Assembly: GCF_017654315.1 (NCBI RefSeq)
Contig: NZ_CP072203.1
Span: 434,001 to 498,000 of the forward strand
Direction: 5' to 3'
Length of the DNA: 64,000 bases
Origin: Gordonia polyisoprenivorans
Lineage (GTDB): Bacteria > Actinomycetota > Actinomycetes > Mycobacteriales > Mycobacteriaceae
Part shown: positions 7,821-16,259 of the stretch, piece by piece
How positions within the stretch are numbered: position 1 is the first letter of the stretch
How the letters are laid out: every line of letters starts with the position of its first letter
Notes under the pieces: generated by a model
The model's database searches: none
The model's input: only the letters and a program-made list of their open reading frames with translations
Told to the model about the DNA's origin: nothing
Translations under genes and position numbers: made by a program

Positions 7821-9326
7821 ATGACCGCACAGGCCATCATCCACGACAGCATCGATGCCGCGGTCCGTCGGCGCGCCCGCGAGCACGCCGACGACATCGC
7901 CGTCGTCGACCCATATCGCCACCTCACGTGGAGCGACCTCGATGCGGCCGCCGACCGGCTGGCCGCCACGCTGTCGGCACAGGGCGTCGGGCGCGGTGAT
8001 CGGGTGGCGTGGTTGGGACCGAATGTCGCCGCGTATCCGATCACCGTGCTGGCCGCGTGGCGCCAAGGCGCGTCCATCGTCGGGCTCAATCTCCGTCTGC
8101 CTGCGACGGATCTCGACGCGATGACGCAGGCGGTGCGTCCCACCCATCTGGTCTACGACGCTCACCATTCGGAACTTGCTGCCGCCCTGGATGTTCCGAG
8201 CCGAACCGTGGCGGCTCCCGACGACGAGGTATGGCCGACCATTGTGTCGGCGGGTGATGCCGGCGTCGATCGTGCGGCGATCGATACCGACGCCGACGAC
8301 GAGGCGCTGATCTACTTCACCTCGGGATCGACCGGACATCCGAAGGCGGTGCCGTTGACCCGCGGCGCGATCGAGGCGACGCTGCCCTATGCGGCCGTCC
8401 ACCGCTTCGACGAGAACTCCCGAGCGCTGGTGATCCCACCGAACTTCCATGCCGCCGGGGCAACCTGGGCCAACTACGGCATGTTCATCGGGATGCGGCT
8501 GGTCTACATCGCCGACACCTCTCCGGCCGGTATCGCCGATGCCATCGTGGAGCACGGCATCACGCACACGCTGATGGTGCCCACCCTGATCCACTCGCTT
8601 CTCGGCGAACTCCGCGAGCACCCCCGTGCGCTTCCGTCGCTGCAACACGTCGGCTACGGCGCCTCGTCGATCACCCAGCAACTGCTCGGTGAGGCCATCG
8701 GACTCCTCGGCTGCGAGTTCGCACAGGTCTACGGCCTCTCCGAAACCGGTGGCGGCGTGGCCTTTCTGGAGGTCGAGGATCACCGGGGCGATCACCCCGA
8801 GCGACTGTCGTCCGCCGGAAAGCCGGGTGTCGGTATCGATGTCGAGGTCCGCGCTCCGGACGGGTCGGTACTCGGGGCCGGCGAGTCCGGCGAACTGTGG
8901 TTTCGCTCGCCCTGTGTGACCCGTGGCTATCTCGACAATCCCGATGCGACCGCGCGGGTGCTCGTCGACTGCTGGTTCAACACCCGTGACATCGGCTTTC
9001 TCGACGACGACGGCTACCTGTATGTGCAGGGCCGTTCGGACGACATGATCTGCACCGGTGGGGAAAACGTCCATCCGCAGGTCGTCGAGGAGGTCCTCGC
9101 TGCGATGCCCGGTGTCGAGGAATGCGCGGTGTTCGGCGCACCCGACCCGCATTGGGGCCAACGGGTGTGCGCGGCGGTGGTCGCCACGGAACCGATCAGC
9201 GATGCCGACGTGATCGCCTGGTGCACTGAGCGTCTCGGACGTTTTCAGGTACCCAAGTCGGTGGTACTCCTCGACGAACTGCCCCGCACGGCGACCGGGA
9301 AGGTCAAGAGGTCGGCGTTGATGTAA
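7821..9326 (+). CDS. Acyl-CoA ligase / AMP-binding enzyme
   Basis: 501 residues, from the ATG at 7821 preceded by GGAGG (7809-7813) at 7-base spacing; an ATG at 7803 lacks such a site. Adenylate-forming motifs are complete: phosphate-binding YFTSGSTGHPKAV at ~165-177, the hinge GRSDDMICTGGENVHP near 404-419, and the C-terminal PRTATGKVKR near 487-496 with the catalytic lysine. It activates a carboxylic acid with ATP and CoA. It is divergent from tetR, and its upstream operator is shared with the HpaB/ACAD/HGD-like operon, so it probably supplies the first CoA-ester step of that pathway. Substrate unknown; fatty and aromatic acids are both possible. Confidence 0.9.
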   Translation: MTAQAIIHDSIDAAVRRRAREHADDIAVVDPYRHLTWSDLDAAADRLAATLSAQGVGRGDRVAWLGPNVAAYPITVLAAWRQGASIVGLNLRLPATDLDAMTQAVRPTHLVYDAHHSELAAALDVPSRTVAAPDDEVWPTIVSAGDAGVDRAAIDTDADDEALIYFTSGSTGHPKAVPLTRGAIEATLPYAAVHRFDENSRALVIPPNFHAAGATWANYGMFIGMRLVYIADTSPAGIADAIVEHGITHTLMVPTLIHSLLGELREHPRALPSLQHVGYGASSITQQLLGEAIGLLGCEFAQVYGLSETGGGVAFLEVEDHRGDHPERLSSAGKPGVGIDVEVRAPDGSVLGAGESGELWFRSPCVTRGYLDNPDATARVLVDCWFNTRDIGFLDDDGYLYVQGRSDDMICTGGENVHPQVVEEVLAAMPGVEECAVFGAPDPHWGQRVCAAVVATEPISDADVIAWCTERLGRFQVPKSVVLLDELPRTATGKVKRSALM

Positions 9327-9581
9327 CGCACCTCACGGACAACTCGAACCCGCAAGCGTCCTGCGGATATCAGCCGCACTCGCGCGCGACCCCAAGGGTT
9401 CGGTCTTCGCGAAAAACTATCACCACCGCTTGCCTTTTGATGTCGACGGAGTTGCTTGAGAGCCCCTTGCTGCCGATGCCCCGGTCTGCGAGCAGGCCCG
9501 ACACCGGGGCTTCCACTTCACGCCAGCGCGGCAGTCTTTCATGTTGTCAAATCGACGAGATTGTGGTTTGGTCACTCACAC

Positions 9582-9746
9582 ATGACGCCCGCAACGTCGG
9601 CCCGCAGCTCATGGTTCGTCGAGCGGAGGCGGGAGCGCACGTATTTGGCGCGGCACTGGACTGATGGGCATCACCGGGATTACCTGATCACGGTGGCGGC
9701 GAAGGAGACGAGCTTGCTGAGTCAGCTGAGAGCAACCAGGTCATGA
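9582..9746 (+). CDS. Possible small protein upstream of a membrane-protein pair
   Basis: A 54-codon frame rich in Arg and aromatic residues, with no recognised family. Its TGA (9744-9746) overlaps the ATG of the next gene (9743) in an ATGA arrangement. That is the same coupling as between the next two genes, and it is the main argument for reality. There is no clear ribosome site at 9582, and the frame could begin further upstream. The stretch 9327-9581 holds nothing else I can support. Confidence 0.3.
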   Translation: MTPATSARSSWFVERRRERTYLARHWTDGHHRDYLITVAAKETSLLSQLRATRS

Positions 9747-10024
9747 AAGCGGTGCTCGGCGCAGTGATCGGCGCGGTTTCCTGCGCACTCACGTACACGA
9801 TCTTGCGGTGGACCGCCGCCGATGTACTGGGTGTGAGCGCCCTACCCGGGACCGGGTCATGGTGGTTGTGCGCGATTTCACCCATGTTCGCCGCCGCAAT
9901 TGCCGCCGTGCTGACGACAATTGTCGGTAACCAGACCGTACGAGTACCGGTGGCCGCATTTCTTATTGCATACGTCGCGTTGGGCACGGCGCTGGCAGTC
10001 TTCACCTATGGGTACTATGCATGA
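9743..10024 (+). CDS. Small hydrophobic membrane protein
   Basis: 93 residues with about three hydrophobic segments: ~1-21, ~41-63 and ~69-92. It has very few charged residues and no recognised domain. It is flanked by ATGA overlaps on both sides and so is probably co-transcribed with the larger membrane protein at 10021. GC content looks lower than in the surrounding enzyme genes, hinting at a less conserved accessory locus. Function unknown. Confidence 0.6.
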   Translation: MKAVLGAVIGAVSCALTYTILRWTAADVLGVSALPGTGSWWLCAISPMFAAAIAAVLTTIVGNQTVRVPVAAFLIAYVALGTALAVFTYGYYA

Positions 10025-10572
10025 CCACACGGGGCGAGACTTCGCCTCGACCATTTCGGTTGACGGGAAATATCCACGGAATCGAAGGGTCCGAGATGGC
10101 CTCGGATGACGGCCCTGATCTGCAACGTCGACGCAACGCGGGCTCACCGGCGGAACGTGCCGGCGTATCGGACTCCAGCTCGGCGCCCCGGAAGTTCCCG
10201 GTGCTCCGTACGACCCTCACACCGTTCGTCGGTGCATTCGGCGTGATGCTGGTGGGCATATACGTACTTGCACAACAGTGGTCGACGTGCGATATCAATC
10301 AACTTCCCCTCGCCTCGACCGTTGGGCTGGCCATGTACACCCCGGTTGCGTACATGATCGGCCTGGTCACGCTTTTCCTAACCTCAGGGGCCCTCATGAG
10401 GGCAAGCAACCCCGTGTATTTCGTGTCGATGACGGTCGCTCTGCTGCTGAGCATCTGGCTCTTCTTGACATTCTGTTTCAGCCAATATGACAGCTACCCG
10501 GCACTATCGCCTGCGTGTCCTGAAGGGGTGCCACAGTGGTGGCCGCCATTTATCCCCTTGCTTCTCTTCTGA
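10021..10572 (+). CDS. Hypothetical membrane protein
   Basis: 183 residues. A polar N-terminal ~60 residues is followed by three hydrophobic segments: ~68-86, ~105-125 and ~135-155. The C-terminal tail is Pro/Trp-containing with three cysteines. No family recognised. The ATG overlaps the TGA of the preceding small membrane protein by four bases, suggesting a coupled pair. An internal ATG at 10096 would give a shorter product. The following ~230 bases up to the hydrolase hold no gene I can support. Confidence 0.6.
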   Translation: MTTRGETSPRPFRLTGNIHGIEGSEMASDDGPDLQRRRNAGSPAERAGVSDSSSAPRKFPVLRTTLTPFVGAFGVMLVGIYVLAQQWSTCDINQLPLASTVGLAMYTPVAYMIGLVTLFLTSGALMRASNPVYFVSMTVALLLSIWLFLTFCFSQYDSYPALSPACPEGVPQWWPPFIPLLLF

Positions 10573-10800
10573 ATTTCTGTCCTTGCGTGGCAATCATCGC
10601 CCACGACGGTCACGTGACAACCCGTCCCGCACCGTGCGGGAAAGATCGCGGCCCATGGCTTCGACAGCCCGTGTCGCCCAAAGGCACTCGGCATTGATCG
10701 CCGGATCGTATGAATACGCCGATATTCCGTCCTTGTCTTCCATGGATGGCAAACCTAGCGTGGCAAAGGTATGGGGTGGATCACAGCTGAGAGGTCGCAC

Positions 10801-11562
10801 ATGTCCACATTCGTTCTCGTCCACGGTGCTTGCCATGGCGGGTGGTCCTGGCGACCGGTCGCCGAGATCCTGCGCGAGCAGGGTCACACCGTCTACACGC
10901 CGACGTTGCCGGGACTCGGCGCCGAAGACGCACGCGCCGAGGTCAGATTGTCGGACTCCGTTGCAGCACTGGTTGATTACGTCGAGGCTCGGGACTTGCA
11001 CGATATCGTTCTCGTGGGACACAGCTGGGGCGGGTTCCCCGTGTCCGGCGCCGCCGCGGCGATCGCCGATCGGATCGAGCGCCTCATCTACTGGAGCGCG
11101 TTCGTCCCGCTCACGGGCGAATCGCTCATCGATCTGTGCCCTCCCGCTTACGGTGACATGTTCCGGGCCTCGGCCCAGTCGTCGCAGGACAACTCGGTGA
11201 TGTTCCCCTTCGAGGTCTTCGCAGGAGCGTTCATGCAGGACGTCGGTGCCGAGGTCCAGCGGGTGATCCACCCGCTCCTCGAACGCCAGCCCTTCCACAC
11301 CATGAACGACTCGCTCGACCTCGACGACTGGGCGCGGCTCGCACTTCCCGCGGTGTATCTACTCGCCGACGACGACTTGGCGCTGCCGCCAGGCGAATAC
11401 GGCTGGGAACGCTTCGCCGAGCGCCTCCCCGCAGGCTCGCCGATGCTGCGGACCCCCGGTAGCCACGAAGCACAACTGTCGTCGCCCGCCACACTCGCTT
11501 CGAGCTTTGTCGAGGCGGCGACGGTGCCACTGCAACCGAAGGTGTCCGCTGCTCGGCAGTAG
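10801..11562 (+). CDS. Alpha/beta-hydrolase (esterase-like)
   Basis: 253 residues, starting at the ATG of MSTFVLVHGACHGGWSW, the typical first strand and oxyanion loop of small esterases related to plant methylesterases. The nucleophile elbow is GHSWGG with Ser75. A late ADDDLALP segment and the GSHEAQLS block supply the likely acid and histidine. A flavin monooxygenase follows 20 bp downstream in the same direction, so the two probably act together, for example ester cleavage plus ring hydroxylation. The substrate is not visible. Confidence 0.85.
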   Translation: MSTFVLVHGACHGGWSWRPVAEILREQGHTVYTPTLPGLGAEDARAEVRLSDSVAALVDYVEARDLHDIVLVGHSWGGFPVSGAAAAIADRIERLIYWSAFVPLTGESLIDLCPPAYGDMFRASAQSSQDNSVMFPFEVFAGAFMQDVGAEVQRVIHPLLERQPFHTMNDSLDLDDWARLALPAVYLLADDDLALPPGEYGWERFAERLPAGSPMLRTPGSHEAQLSSPATLASSFVEAATVPLQPKVSAARQ

Positions 11563-11582
11563 CCGAGGCGGAGGAGTGAGAC

Positions 11583-12758
11583 GTGCACAGCCCACGCATC
11601 GCGATCATCGGCGCAGGAATCGGCGGCCTGACGCTGTCACTCGCGCTTCGTCGCCATGGCATCGCCAGTGAGATCTACGAACGCACCGAGGAACTCCGGG
11701 AGGTCGGTGCAGCCGTCGCGCTGTCGGCGAACGCGATGCGCTTCTATGAGGGTCGGCTCGAACTCGGTGACCAATTCGCGAAGGTGTGGGCCGAGATTCC
11801 CGAACTGATCTTCCGCGACGGCCGCTCCGGCGAGGTCATCGGCCGGCACTACGGCGGCGAGGAGTACCGCCGCCGTTACGGCGCGCCCTACGCCGGCGTG
11901 CACCGGGCCGATCTGCAGGCCATCCTGTCGGAGGCAGTGGGTCCCGACACCCTGCATCTGGGCCGCACGCTCATCGACATCGACGACAGCGGCACCGAGG
12001 CGATTCTGACCTTCCACGACGGCTCCACCGCCGCAGCCGATCTCGTCATCGGTGCCGACGGCGCCCGCTCCACCGTGCGACGACTCGTGCTCGGCTACGA
12101 CGACGCCCTCTACTCGGGCTGCTCCGGCTTTCGCGGCATCGTCGACCCGTCGCACCTACGGTCACTACCCGACCCGGAGGCCATTCAGTTCTGGATGGGG
12201 CCGGGTGGTCACCTGCTGCACTACCCGATCGGGTCCGGCGCACATAACTTCTTACTCGTCGAACGGGGCCCGGCACCGTGGCCCTACCCTGCCTGGACTG
12301 CGCCGGCCACTGATCATGAACGGATGAAGCACTTCTCGGGCTGGCATCCGGCGGTGACGGAGATGGTGGAGGCGGCCCCCGTCGGGGATCGCTGGGCGTT
12401 GTTCCACCGCCCGCCGCTCGCGCGATGGAACCATGGCCGCGTCACGCTGCTCGGCGACGCCGCGCACGCCCTCGTCCCGCACCACGGTCAGGGCGCCAAC
12501 CAGTCCATCGAGGACGCCATCGTCCTCGCCGACCAACTCGCCGCGGGCACCGATCTCGACGCCGCGCGCGCCGGCTACGAGGACCTCCGTCGAGACCGCA
12601 CCCGGCGGGTGCAGTACGCCTCGATCACCACCGCCGACGTGCTCCACCTCCCGAATGACTCGCCACTTCTTTACGGGCGCAACGCCCGTCTGGGAGCACC
12701 CGGCTTACCCGCTCGCCATCTGGACTGGATTCACGGCTTCGTTGCCTCCCACTCCTGA
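11583..12758 (+). CDS. FAD-dependent aromatic monooxygenase (salicylate/3-hydroxybenzoate hydroxylase type)
   Basis: 391 residues from a GTG at 11583 with GGAGG eight bases upstream. Class A flavoprotein motifs: GAGIGG at 10-15 (FAD dinucleotide fold), GADGARSTV near 157-165 (the DG motif), and GDAAHALVPHHGQGANQSIEDA near 290-311. These enzymes hydroxylate aromatic rings using NAD(P)H and oxygen. It follows the hydrolase closely. Its last ~54 bases are antisense to the end of the acyl-CoA dehydrogenase gene. An aromatic acid substrate is likely, the exact one unknown. Confidence 0.9.
   Translation: MHSPRIAIIGAGIGGLTLSLALRRHGIASEIYERTEELREVGAAVALSANAMRFYEGRLELGDQFAKVWAEIPELIFRDGRSGEVIGRHYGGEEYRRRYGAPYAGVHRADLQAILSEAVGPDTLHLGRTLIDIDDSGTEAILTFHDGSTAAADLVIGADGARSTVRRLVLGYDDALYSGCSGFRGIVDPSHLRSLPDPEAIQFWMGPGGHLLHYPIGSGAHNFLLVERGPAPWPYPAWTAPATDHERMKHFSGWHPAVTEMVEAAPVGDRWALFHRPPLARWNHGRVTLLGDAAHALVPHHGQGANQSIEDAIVLADQLAAGTDLDAARAGYEDLRRDRTRRVQYASITTADVLHLPNDSPLLYGRNARLGAPGLPARHLDWIHGFVASHS
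12673..12689 (-). terminator. Hairpin just past the catabolic operon's last stop
   Basis: Perfect inverted repeat ACGGGCG-CAA-CGCCCGT, 7-bp arms and a 3-base loop. It lies 16 bases beyond the stop of the minus-strand acyl-CoA dehydrogenase and inside the 3' end of the convergent monooxygenase gene. There is no U-tract, which is common in actinobacteria. It could terminate the leftward operon. Confidence 0.4.
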
Positions 12759-13931
12759 GATCACGAGGTCCAGGCACCCGTCCAACACCGCGCGATCGTA
12801 GTACTCCGCCGGGGTTCCGCCCGCCACCGCGAGAGTTCGAGCGTGCCGAAAGTGGAGGTGCGCGTCGTGTTCCCAGGTGAATCCGATGCCACCGCTGACC
12901 TGGATGAGTGAGCTCGACGCCGCGAGATAGGTCTCGCCGGCCGCGGCATGGGCCAGTGATGCGAGGTGCACCGCGGTATCGGGGTCGGTAAACGTCGTGC
13001 GATCCAGCGCCGCGGCGCCCGCGGTCACCAGTCCGCGGGCACCGGCCACGTCGACCGCGGTCTGCGCGCACCGGTGCGCAATGGCCTGATAGCTGCCGAT
13101 CGGGTGACCGAATTGCTCTCGGACTCCGGCGTATTCGACCATCAACGACACACATCCTTGAGCGCCGCCGACCTGCTCAGCGGCCCGCAGGAGCGTCGAC
13201 GCATCGCGGAATCGTTGCAGCGCAGTATGATCGCCCGGCTCGGTGACGAGCAGGGCCGGCGCATCGGTGACGGTCACATCGGCGCGCGGCAGTGCGAAGT
13301 CGACGGTGGTTCGGGATCTCCGGTCGGCGGAGTCGTCGAGTACCACCAGCGCGGCGGCAACGCCGTCGGCGGTGCGCACCTCGGTGACGGCGAGCCCGGC
13401 AACAACACCGTGCGACAGTGCCACGAGCACACCGGTCGCCACGCCGGCACGCCAGAGCGGAAGAGATTGCGGCTCTGCGATTTCGGTGTCGAGAGTCGAC
13501 CCGGGGACGGCCATACCAGCGAGCAGACCGTCGATGGTCCCGGTGAGGTCGACAGCATCATTGAGGCCACCCAGCGCCCCCTCACCCAGGGCTCCCTCAC
13601 CCAGCGCCCCCGCCGCGAGGACGGCGGCCCGCACCGGTCCGGGATACAGGGCGGCTCCACACTCCTCGACGGCGGCCACCAAGCAATCCAGACCCAAACC
13701 CAGACCACCCCACCGCGGCGGCATACCCAAGCTGCACAGCCCGACGTCCGTGGCGAGCGCCCGCCAGCTGCTCTCGTCGAATCCACTCGGCTGCCGGCCA
13801 TCCCTGGTGCGGCGTACCTCGTCGAGACCGGGTCGGGTCGCGAAGTAATCGCGCAGGGCGGCACGCACCTCGTCCGGCGAGATGTCGGGTGTGGTGCCGG
13901 TCGGACGGGTGCTGCTCAGAGACTCGTCCAT
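12705..13931 (-). CDS. Acyl-CoA dehydrogenase (first of two in the operon)
   Basis: 408 residues from the ATG at 13931, which overlaps the preceding hydrolase gene by 16 bases. The ACAD C-terminal half is clear: GAQGCVSLMVEYAGVREQFGHPIGSYQA at ~256-283 (FAD-binding region), and GGIGFTWEHDAHLHFRHA with Glu354 in the usual catalytic-base place. A short GEGALGEGALGG duplication sits at 111-122. It is the last gene of the leftward operon. With the second ACAD it may oxidise the acyl-CoA side chain of the pathway's substrate; two different ACADs may form a heteromer, as in steroid catabolism, but that is inference. Confidence 0.88.
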   Translation of the reverse strand: MDESLSSTRPTGTTPDISPDEVRAALRDYFATRPGLDEVRRTRDGRQPSGFDESSWRALATDVGLCSLGMPPRWGGLGLGLDCLVAAVEECGAALYPGPVRAAVLAAGALGEGALGEGALGGLNDAVDLTGTIDGLLAGMAVPGSTLDTEIAEPQSLPLWRAGVATGVLVALSHGVVAGLAVTEVRTADGVAAALVVLDDSADRRSRTTVDFALPRADVTVTDAPALLVTEPGDHTALQRFRDASTLLRAAEQVGGAQGCVSLMVEYAGVREQFGHPIGSYQAIAHRCAQTAVDVAGARGLVTAGAAALDRTTFTDPDTAVHLASLAHAAAGETYLAASSSLIQVSGGIGFTWEHDAHLHFRHARTLAVAGGTPAEYYDRAVLDGCLDLVISGVGGNEAVNPVQMASG

Positions 13932-15109
13932 GACCGCTCGCCCAGCCACTCGGTGATGGTGTCGACCGCCTTCTTCAGGTACGGCAGCTGAGCACGACCC
14001 GAATAATAGTGGGTGGCACCGACTATCGTGTGCATCTGCTTGTCCGGGTGGCCGACGGCGTCGTAGAGACGTTGGGTGTGGCTCGGCGTGCACGCATTGT
14101 CGGCACTGTTACCGAGCACCAGCGTCGGCACGGACAGATCGGCGGCACACCGCGGACCATCGCCGTTGGCGTCGTCGAAACTCCACTGCGACAGCCAACT
14201 CCGCAGTGTCGTGAAACGTGCCAGGCCCACCGGTCCCATGTTGACGATTCGCGGGTCGCCGAGGTAGCAACCCGGTTCACGGTCGTTGGGGTCCTGGGTG
14301 AGGTCGAGCCACCGGGGGTCAGCCATCGTGCCGTGCACAACGAATCCCCGCTCCATCAACGGTTCCCCCTTGGCCCGCAGATCCTCGAGCTGCTCAAGCA
14401 CCCACGCCGTGATGCGCCGGTTCCGGTCGATCTGGGCCGCACGGTATCGGGTGAGGAACTCGTCGGTGTACGGCGGCTGATTCGGGTTGTTCGGGTTGTA
14501 GAGATCGAGTTCGGGATCACGCTTGTCGGGATCGGTCTCGTCGAGGATCGACGGGTCCATCCATTCGGTGAGCGTGCCGTGTCTGCTGACGTGCGCGGCG
14601 AGCAACATCATCCCGTCCGCCGCAGGCAGATCGAGCTGCGTCAGATCGGGCGGCTCGCCGGCGGGGGTCGCGGTGACCGTCGCCTGTTGCGCCTGCTGCT
14701 GGTAGTACAGCGACAACGCTCCGCCGCCACTCCATCCGGCGAGAACGACATTGCGGTACCCGAGCCGATCGCGCGCGTCCTTCACGCATGCGCCGAGATC
14801 CTGGACGACCTTCTCCATGATCAACGCGCTGTCGACACCTCGGTAGCGGCTGTTGCAGTAGATGACGTGGTGGCCGGCGCGGGCCAGTGCATTGGTCATC
14901 GGTAGGTAGGCTCCACCGCCGATGGGGTGCATGAACACGATGACGGTGTCCGAGCTGATTCCCTTGGGCTGCAACAGATAACTCTCGAGCACCACGCTCT
15001 CGGTGACACCGCCGTAGGTGTCCCGGTAGGCCGAGGTGTCGTCGAAGACGACGAGATAGGGGATGCGGTCGTAGTCGAATTTGCGCGCCGTCGAATCCGT
15101 GGGGCTCAT
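13916..15109 (-). CDS. Alpha/beta-hydrolase family protein in the catabolic operon
   Basis: 397 residues from the ATG at 15109 (ATGA overlap with the HGD-like gene). An HPIGGG oxyanion segment follows the first strands, the nucleophile elbow is GWSGGG, and ATHYYSG near the C-terminus gives the histidine. It is longer than ordinary esterases, with a ~100-residue insertion before the acid/His region. A C-C or ester hydrolase acting after ring cleavage would suit its place next to the dioxygenase. The substrate cannot be read from the sequence. Confidence 0.82.
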   Translation of the reverse strand: MSPTDSTARKFDYDRIPYLVVFDDTSAYRDTYGGVTESVVLESYLLQPKGISSDTVIVFMHPIGGGAYLPMTNALARAGHHVIYCNSRYRGVDSALIMEKVVQDLGACVKDARDRLGYRNVVLAGWSGGGALSLYYQQQAQQATVTATPAGEPPDLTQLDLPAADGMMLLAAHVSRHGTLTEWMDPSILDETDPDKRDPELDLYNPNNPNQPPYTDEFLTRYRAAQIDRNRRITAWVLEQLEDLRAKGEPLMERGFVVHGTMADPRWLDLTQDPNDREPGCYLGDPRIVNMGPVGLARFTTLRSWLSQWSFDDANGDGPRCAADLSVPTLVLGNSADNACTPSHTQRLYDAVGHPDKQMHTIVGATHYYSGRAQLPYLKKAVDTITEWLGERSWTSL

Positions 15110-16215
15110 ACCTGTGCCTCCGCGGCGACCTCGGTGGCAGCGGCGGCCGTCATCACCGGGGTGGCGGTGAGTCGAAGACGGGTGTCGATCGCGATGACCT
15201 GCCATTCGACGCGTTGGTCGACCTCGAATCGGCGCCGGGCTCGTTCCCGAGCGCGTTCGGGAATTCCGTGGTGGATTCCTTGTGGCGCATGCGAAATCAG
15301 ACCGGGCGGCATGTCGATCCCGAAGACGCTGCCGCCGTGGTAGAAGGCGATCTCGTCGAAGTCGGTGTTGCGGTGATACCAGGGCAACCGTTCGGTGCCC
15401 AGGCGGCCTTCGACGGGCCGGGGTAGGAAGTTCATGACGTACACGCCGGTGGCCTGCATGAACAGATGCACCGTCGGTGGCAGATGCACTGTCTCGGAGG
15501 TGATGACGTCGTAGTCCTCGATGTTGAAGGTGAATGCGAAGTTGTCTCCGCGCCAGCCTTCGACGTCGAGCGGGTTGAACGGGTAGAAGAGCGACGTGGC
15601 GCCCTCACGCTGCCGGAAGCGCACCTCGTACTCCTCGCGCCCGTCGTCGGGGAACACCTCCGCCTCGGGCACGACCACCAACGACGGGTCGAACGGGAAG
15701 AAACGTCCCAGCACGCCGGCGTCGGGGACCCGGTACTCCTCGGCGGCCTCGATGATCAGGAAGTGGCAGCGATCGTCGGGGATCTGTCGGAAGGTGGTGC
15801 CCTTCGGGAGGTAGACCCAGTCGCCCGGGCGGTAGGCCAATCGCCCGAACTCGGTCTCGAAGTGACCGGTGCCGTCGTGGACGAAGATCAACTCGTCGCC
15901 ATCGACGTTGCGTGTGTAGAAGGGCGCCACGGTGTCTCGACGCGACAACGAGATCCGACAATCGGCGTTGTGGAACATGAGCAGCGGCTCACCGGCCGGA
16001 TCAATCTGATCGGTCGGCGTCAGATCCGTTGTCGCGCGGTCCACCCCGGCGAGATCTCCGACGACACTGTACTGCGTCGGGTCGTTGCGGCGGTACAGGT
16101 GTGCGGTTCGCCCGGTGAACCCGTAGCGGCCGAGCTCGTCGTCCTTGAGGTCCTCGACGTCGCGGTGAACCTGACGAGGCGTCCGGCCCTTACGGTGGGT
16201 GATGAACGACTCCAT
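15106..16215 (-). CDS. Homogentisate 1,2-dioxygenase-like protein
   Basis: 369 residues, from the ATG at 16215 with an AAGGAGT site upstream; shorter than classical HGD (~430-445). The double-cupin HGD family is seen in GDWVYLPKGTTFRQIP (130-145) and the iron-site region YHRN-TDFDEIAFYHGG (280-295) plus HAPQGIHHG (309-317). In classical HGD the ligands are His and Glu six apart in HRNxMSE. Here the Glu is seven after the His (His281/Glu288, with Asp287 between), so substrate or metal geometry may differ. It lies between an ACAD and a hydrolase, so I infer cleavage of an aromatic ring, not necessarily homogentisate. Confidence 0.8.
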   Translation of the reverse strand: MESFITHRKGRTPRQVHRDVEDLKDDELGRYGFTGRTAHLYRRNDPTQYSVVGDLAGVDRATTDLTPTDQIDPAGEPLLMFHNADCRISLSRRDTVAPFYTRNVDGDELIFVHDGTGHFETEFGRLAYRPGDWVYLPKGTTFRQIPDDRCHFLIIEAAEEYRVPDAGVLGRFFPFDPSLVVVPEAEVFPDDGREEYEVRFRQREGATSLFYPFNPLDVEGWRGDNFAFTFNIEDYDVITSETVHLPPTVHLFMQATGVYVMNFLPRPVEGRLGTERLPWYHRNTDFDEIAFYHGGSVFGIDMPPGLISHAPQGIHHGIPERARERARRRFEVDQRVEWQVIAIDTRLRLTATPVMTAAAATEVAAEAQV

Positions 16216-16259
16216 CTCGACACTCCTTCGTGGGTGGTGCGGCACGGTCGTGCCGGAAA

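Noticed and set aside
9327..9581. Transposase remnant between the ligase and the small membrane proteins
   Set aside because: No inverted ends, no DDE or HTH motifs, and no frame of convincing composition.
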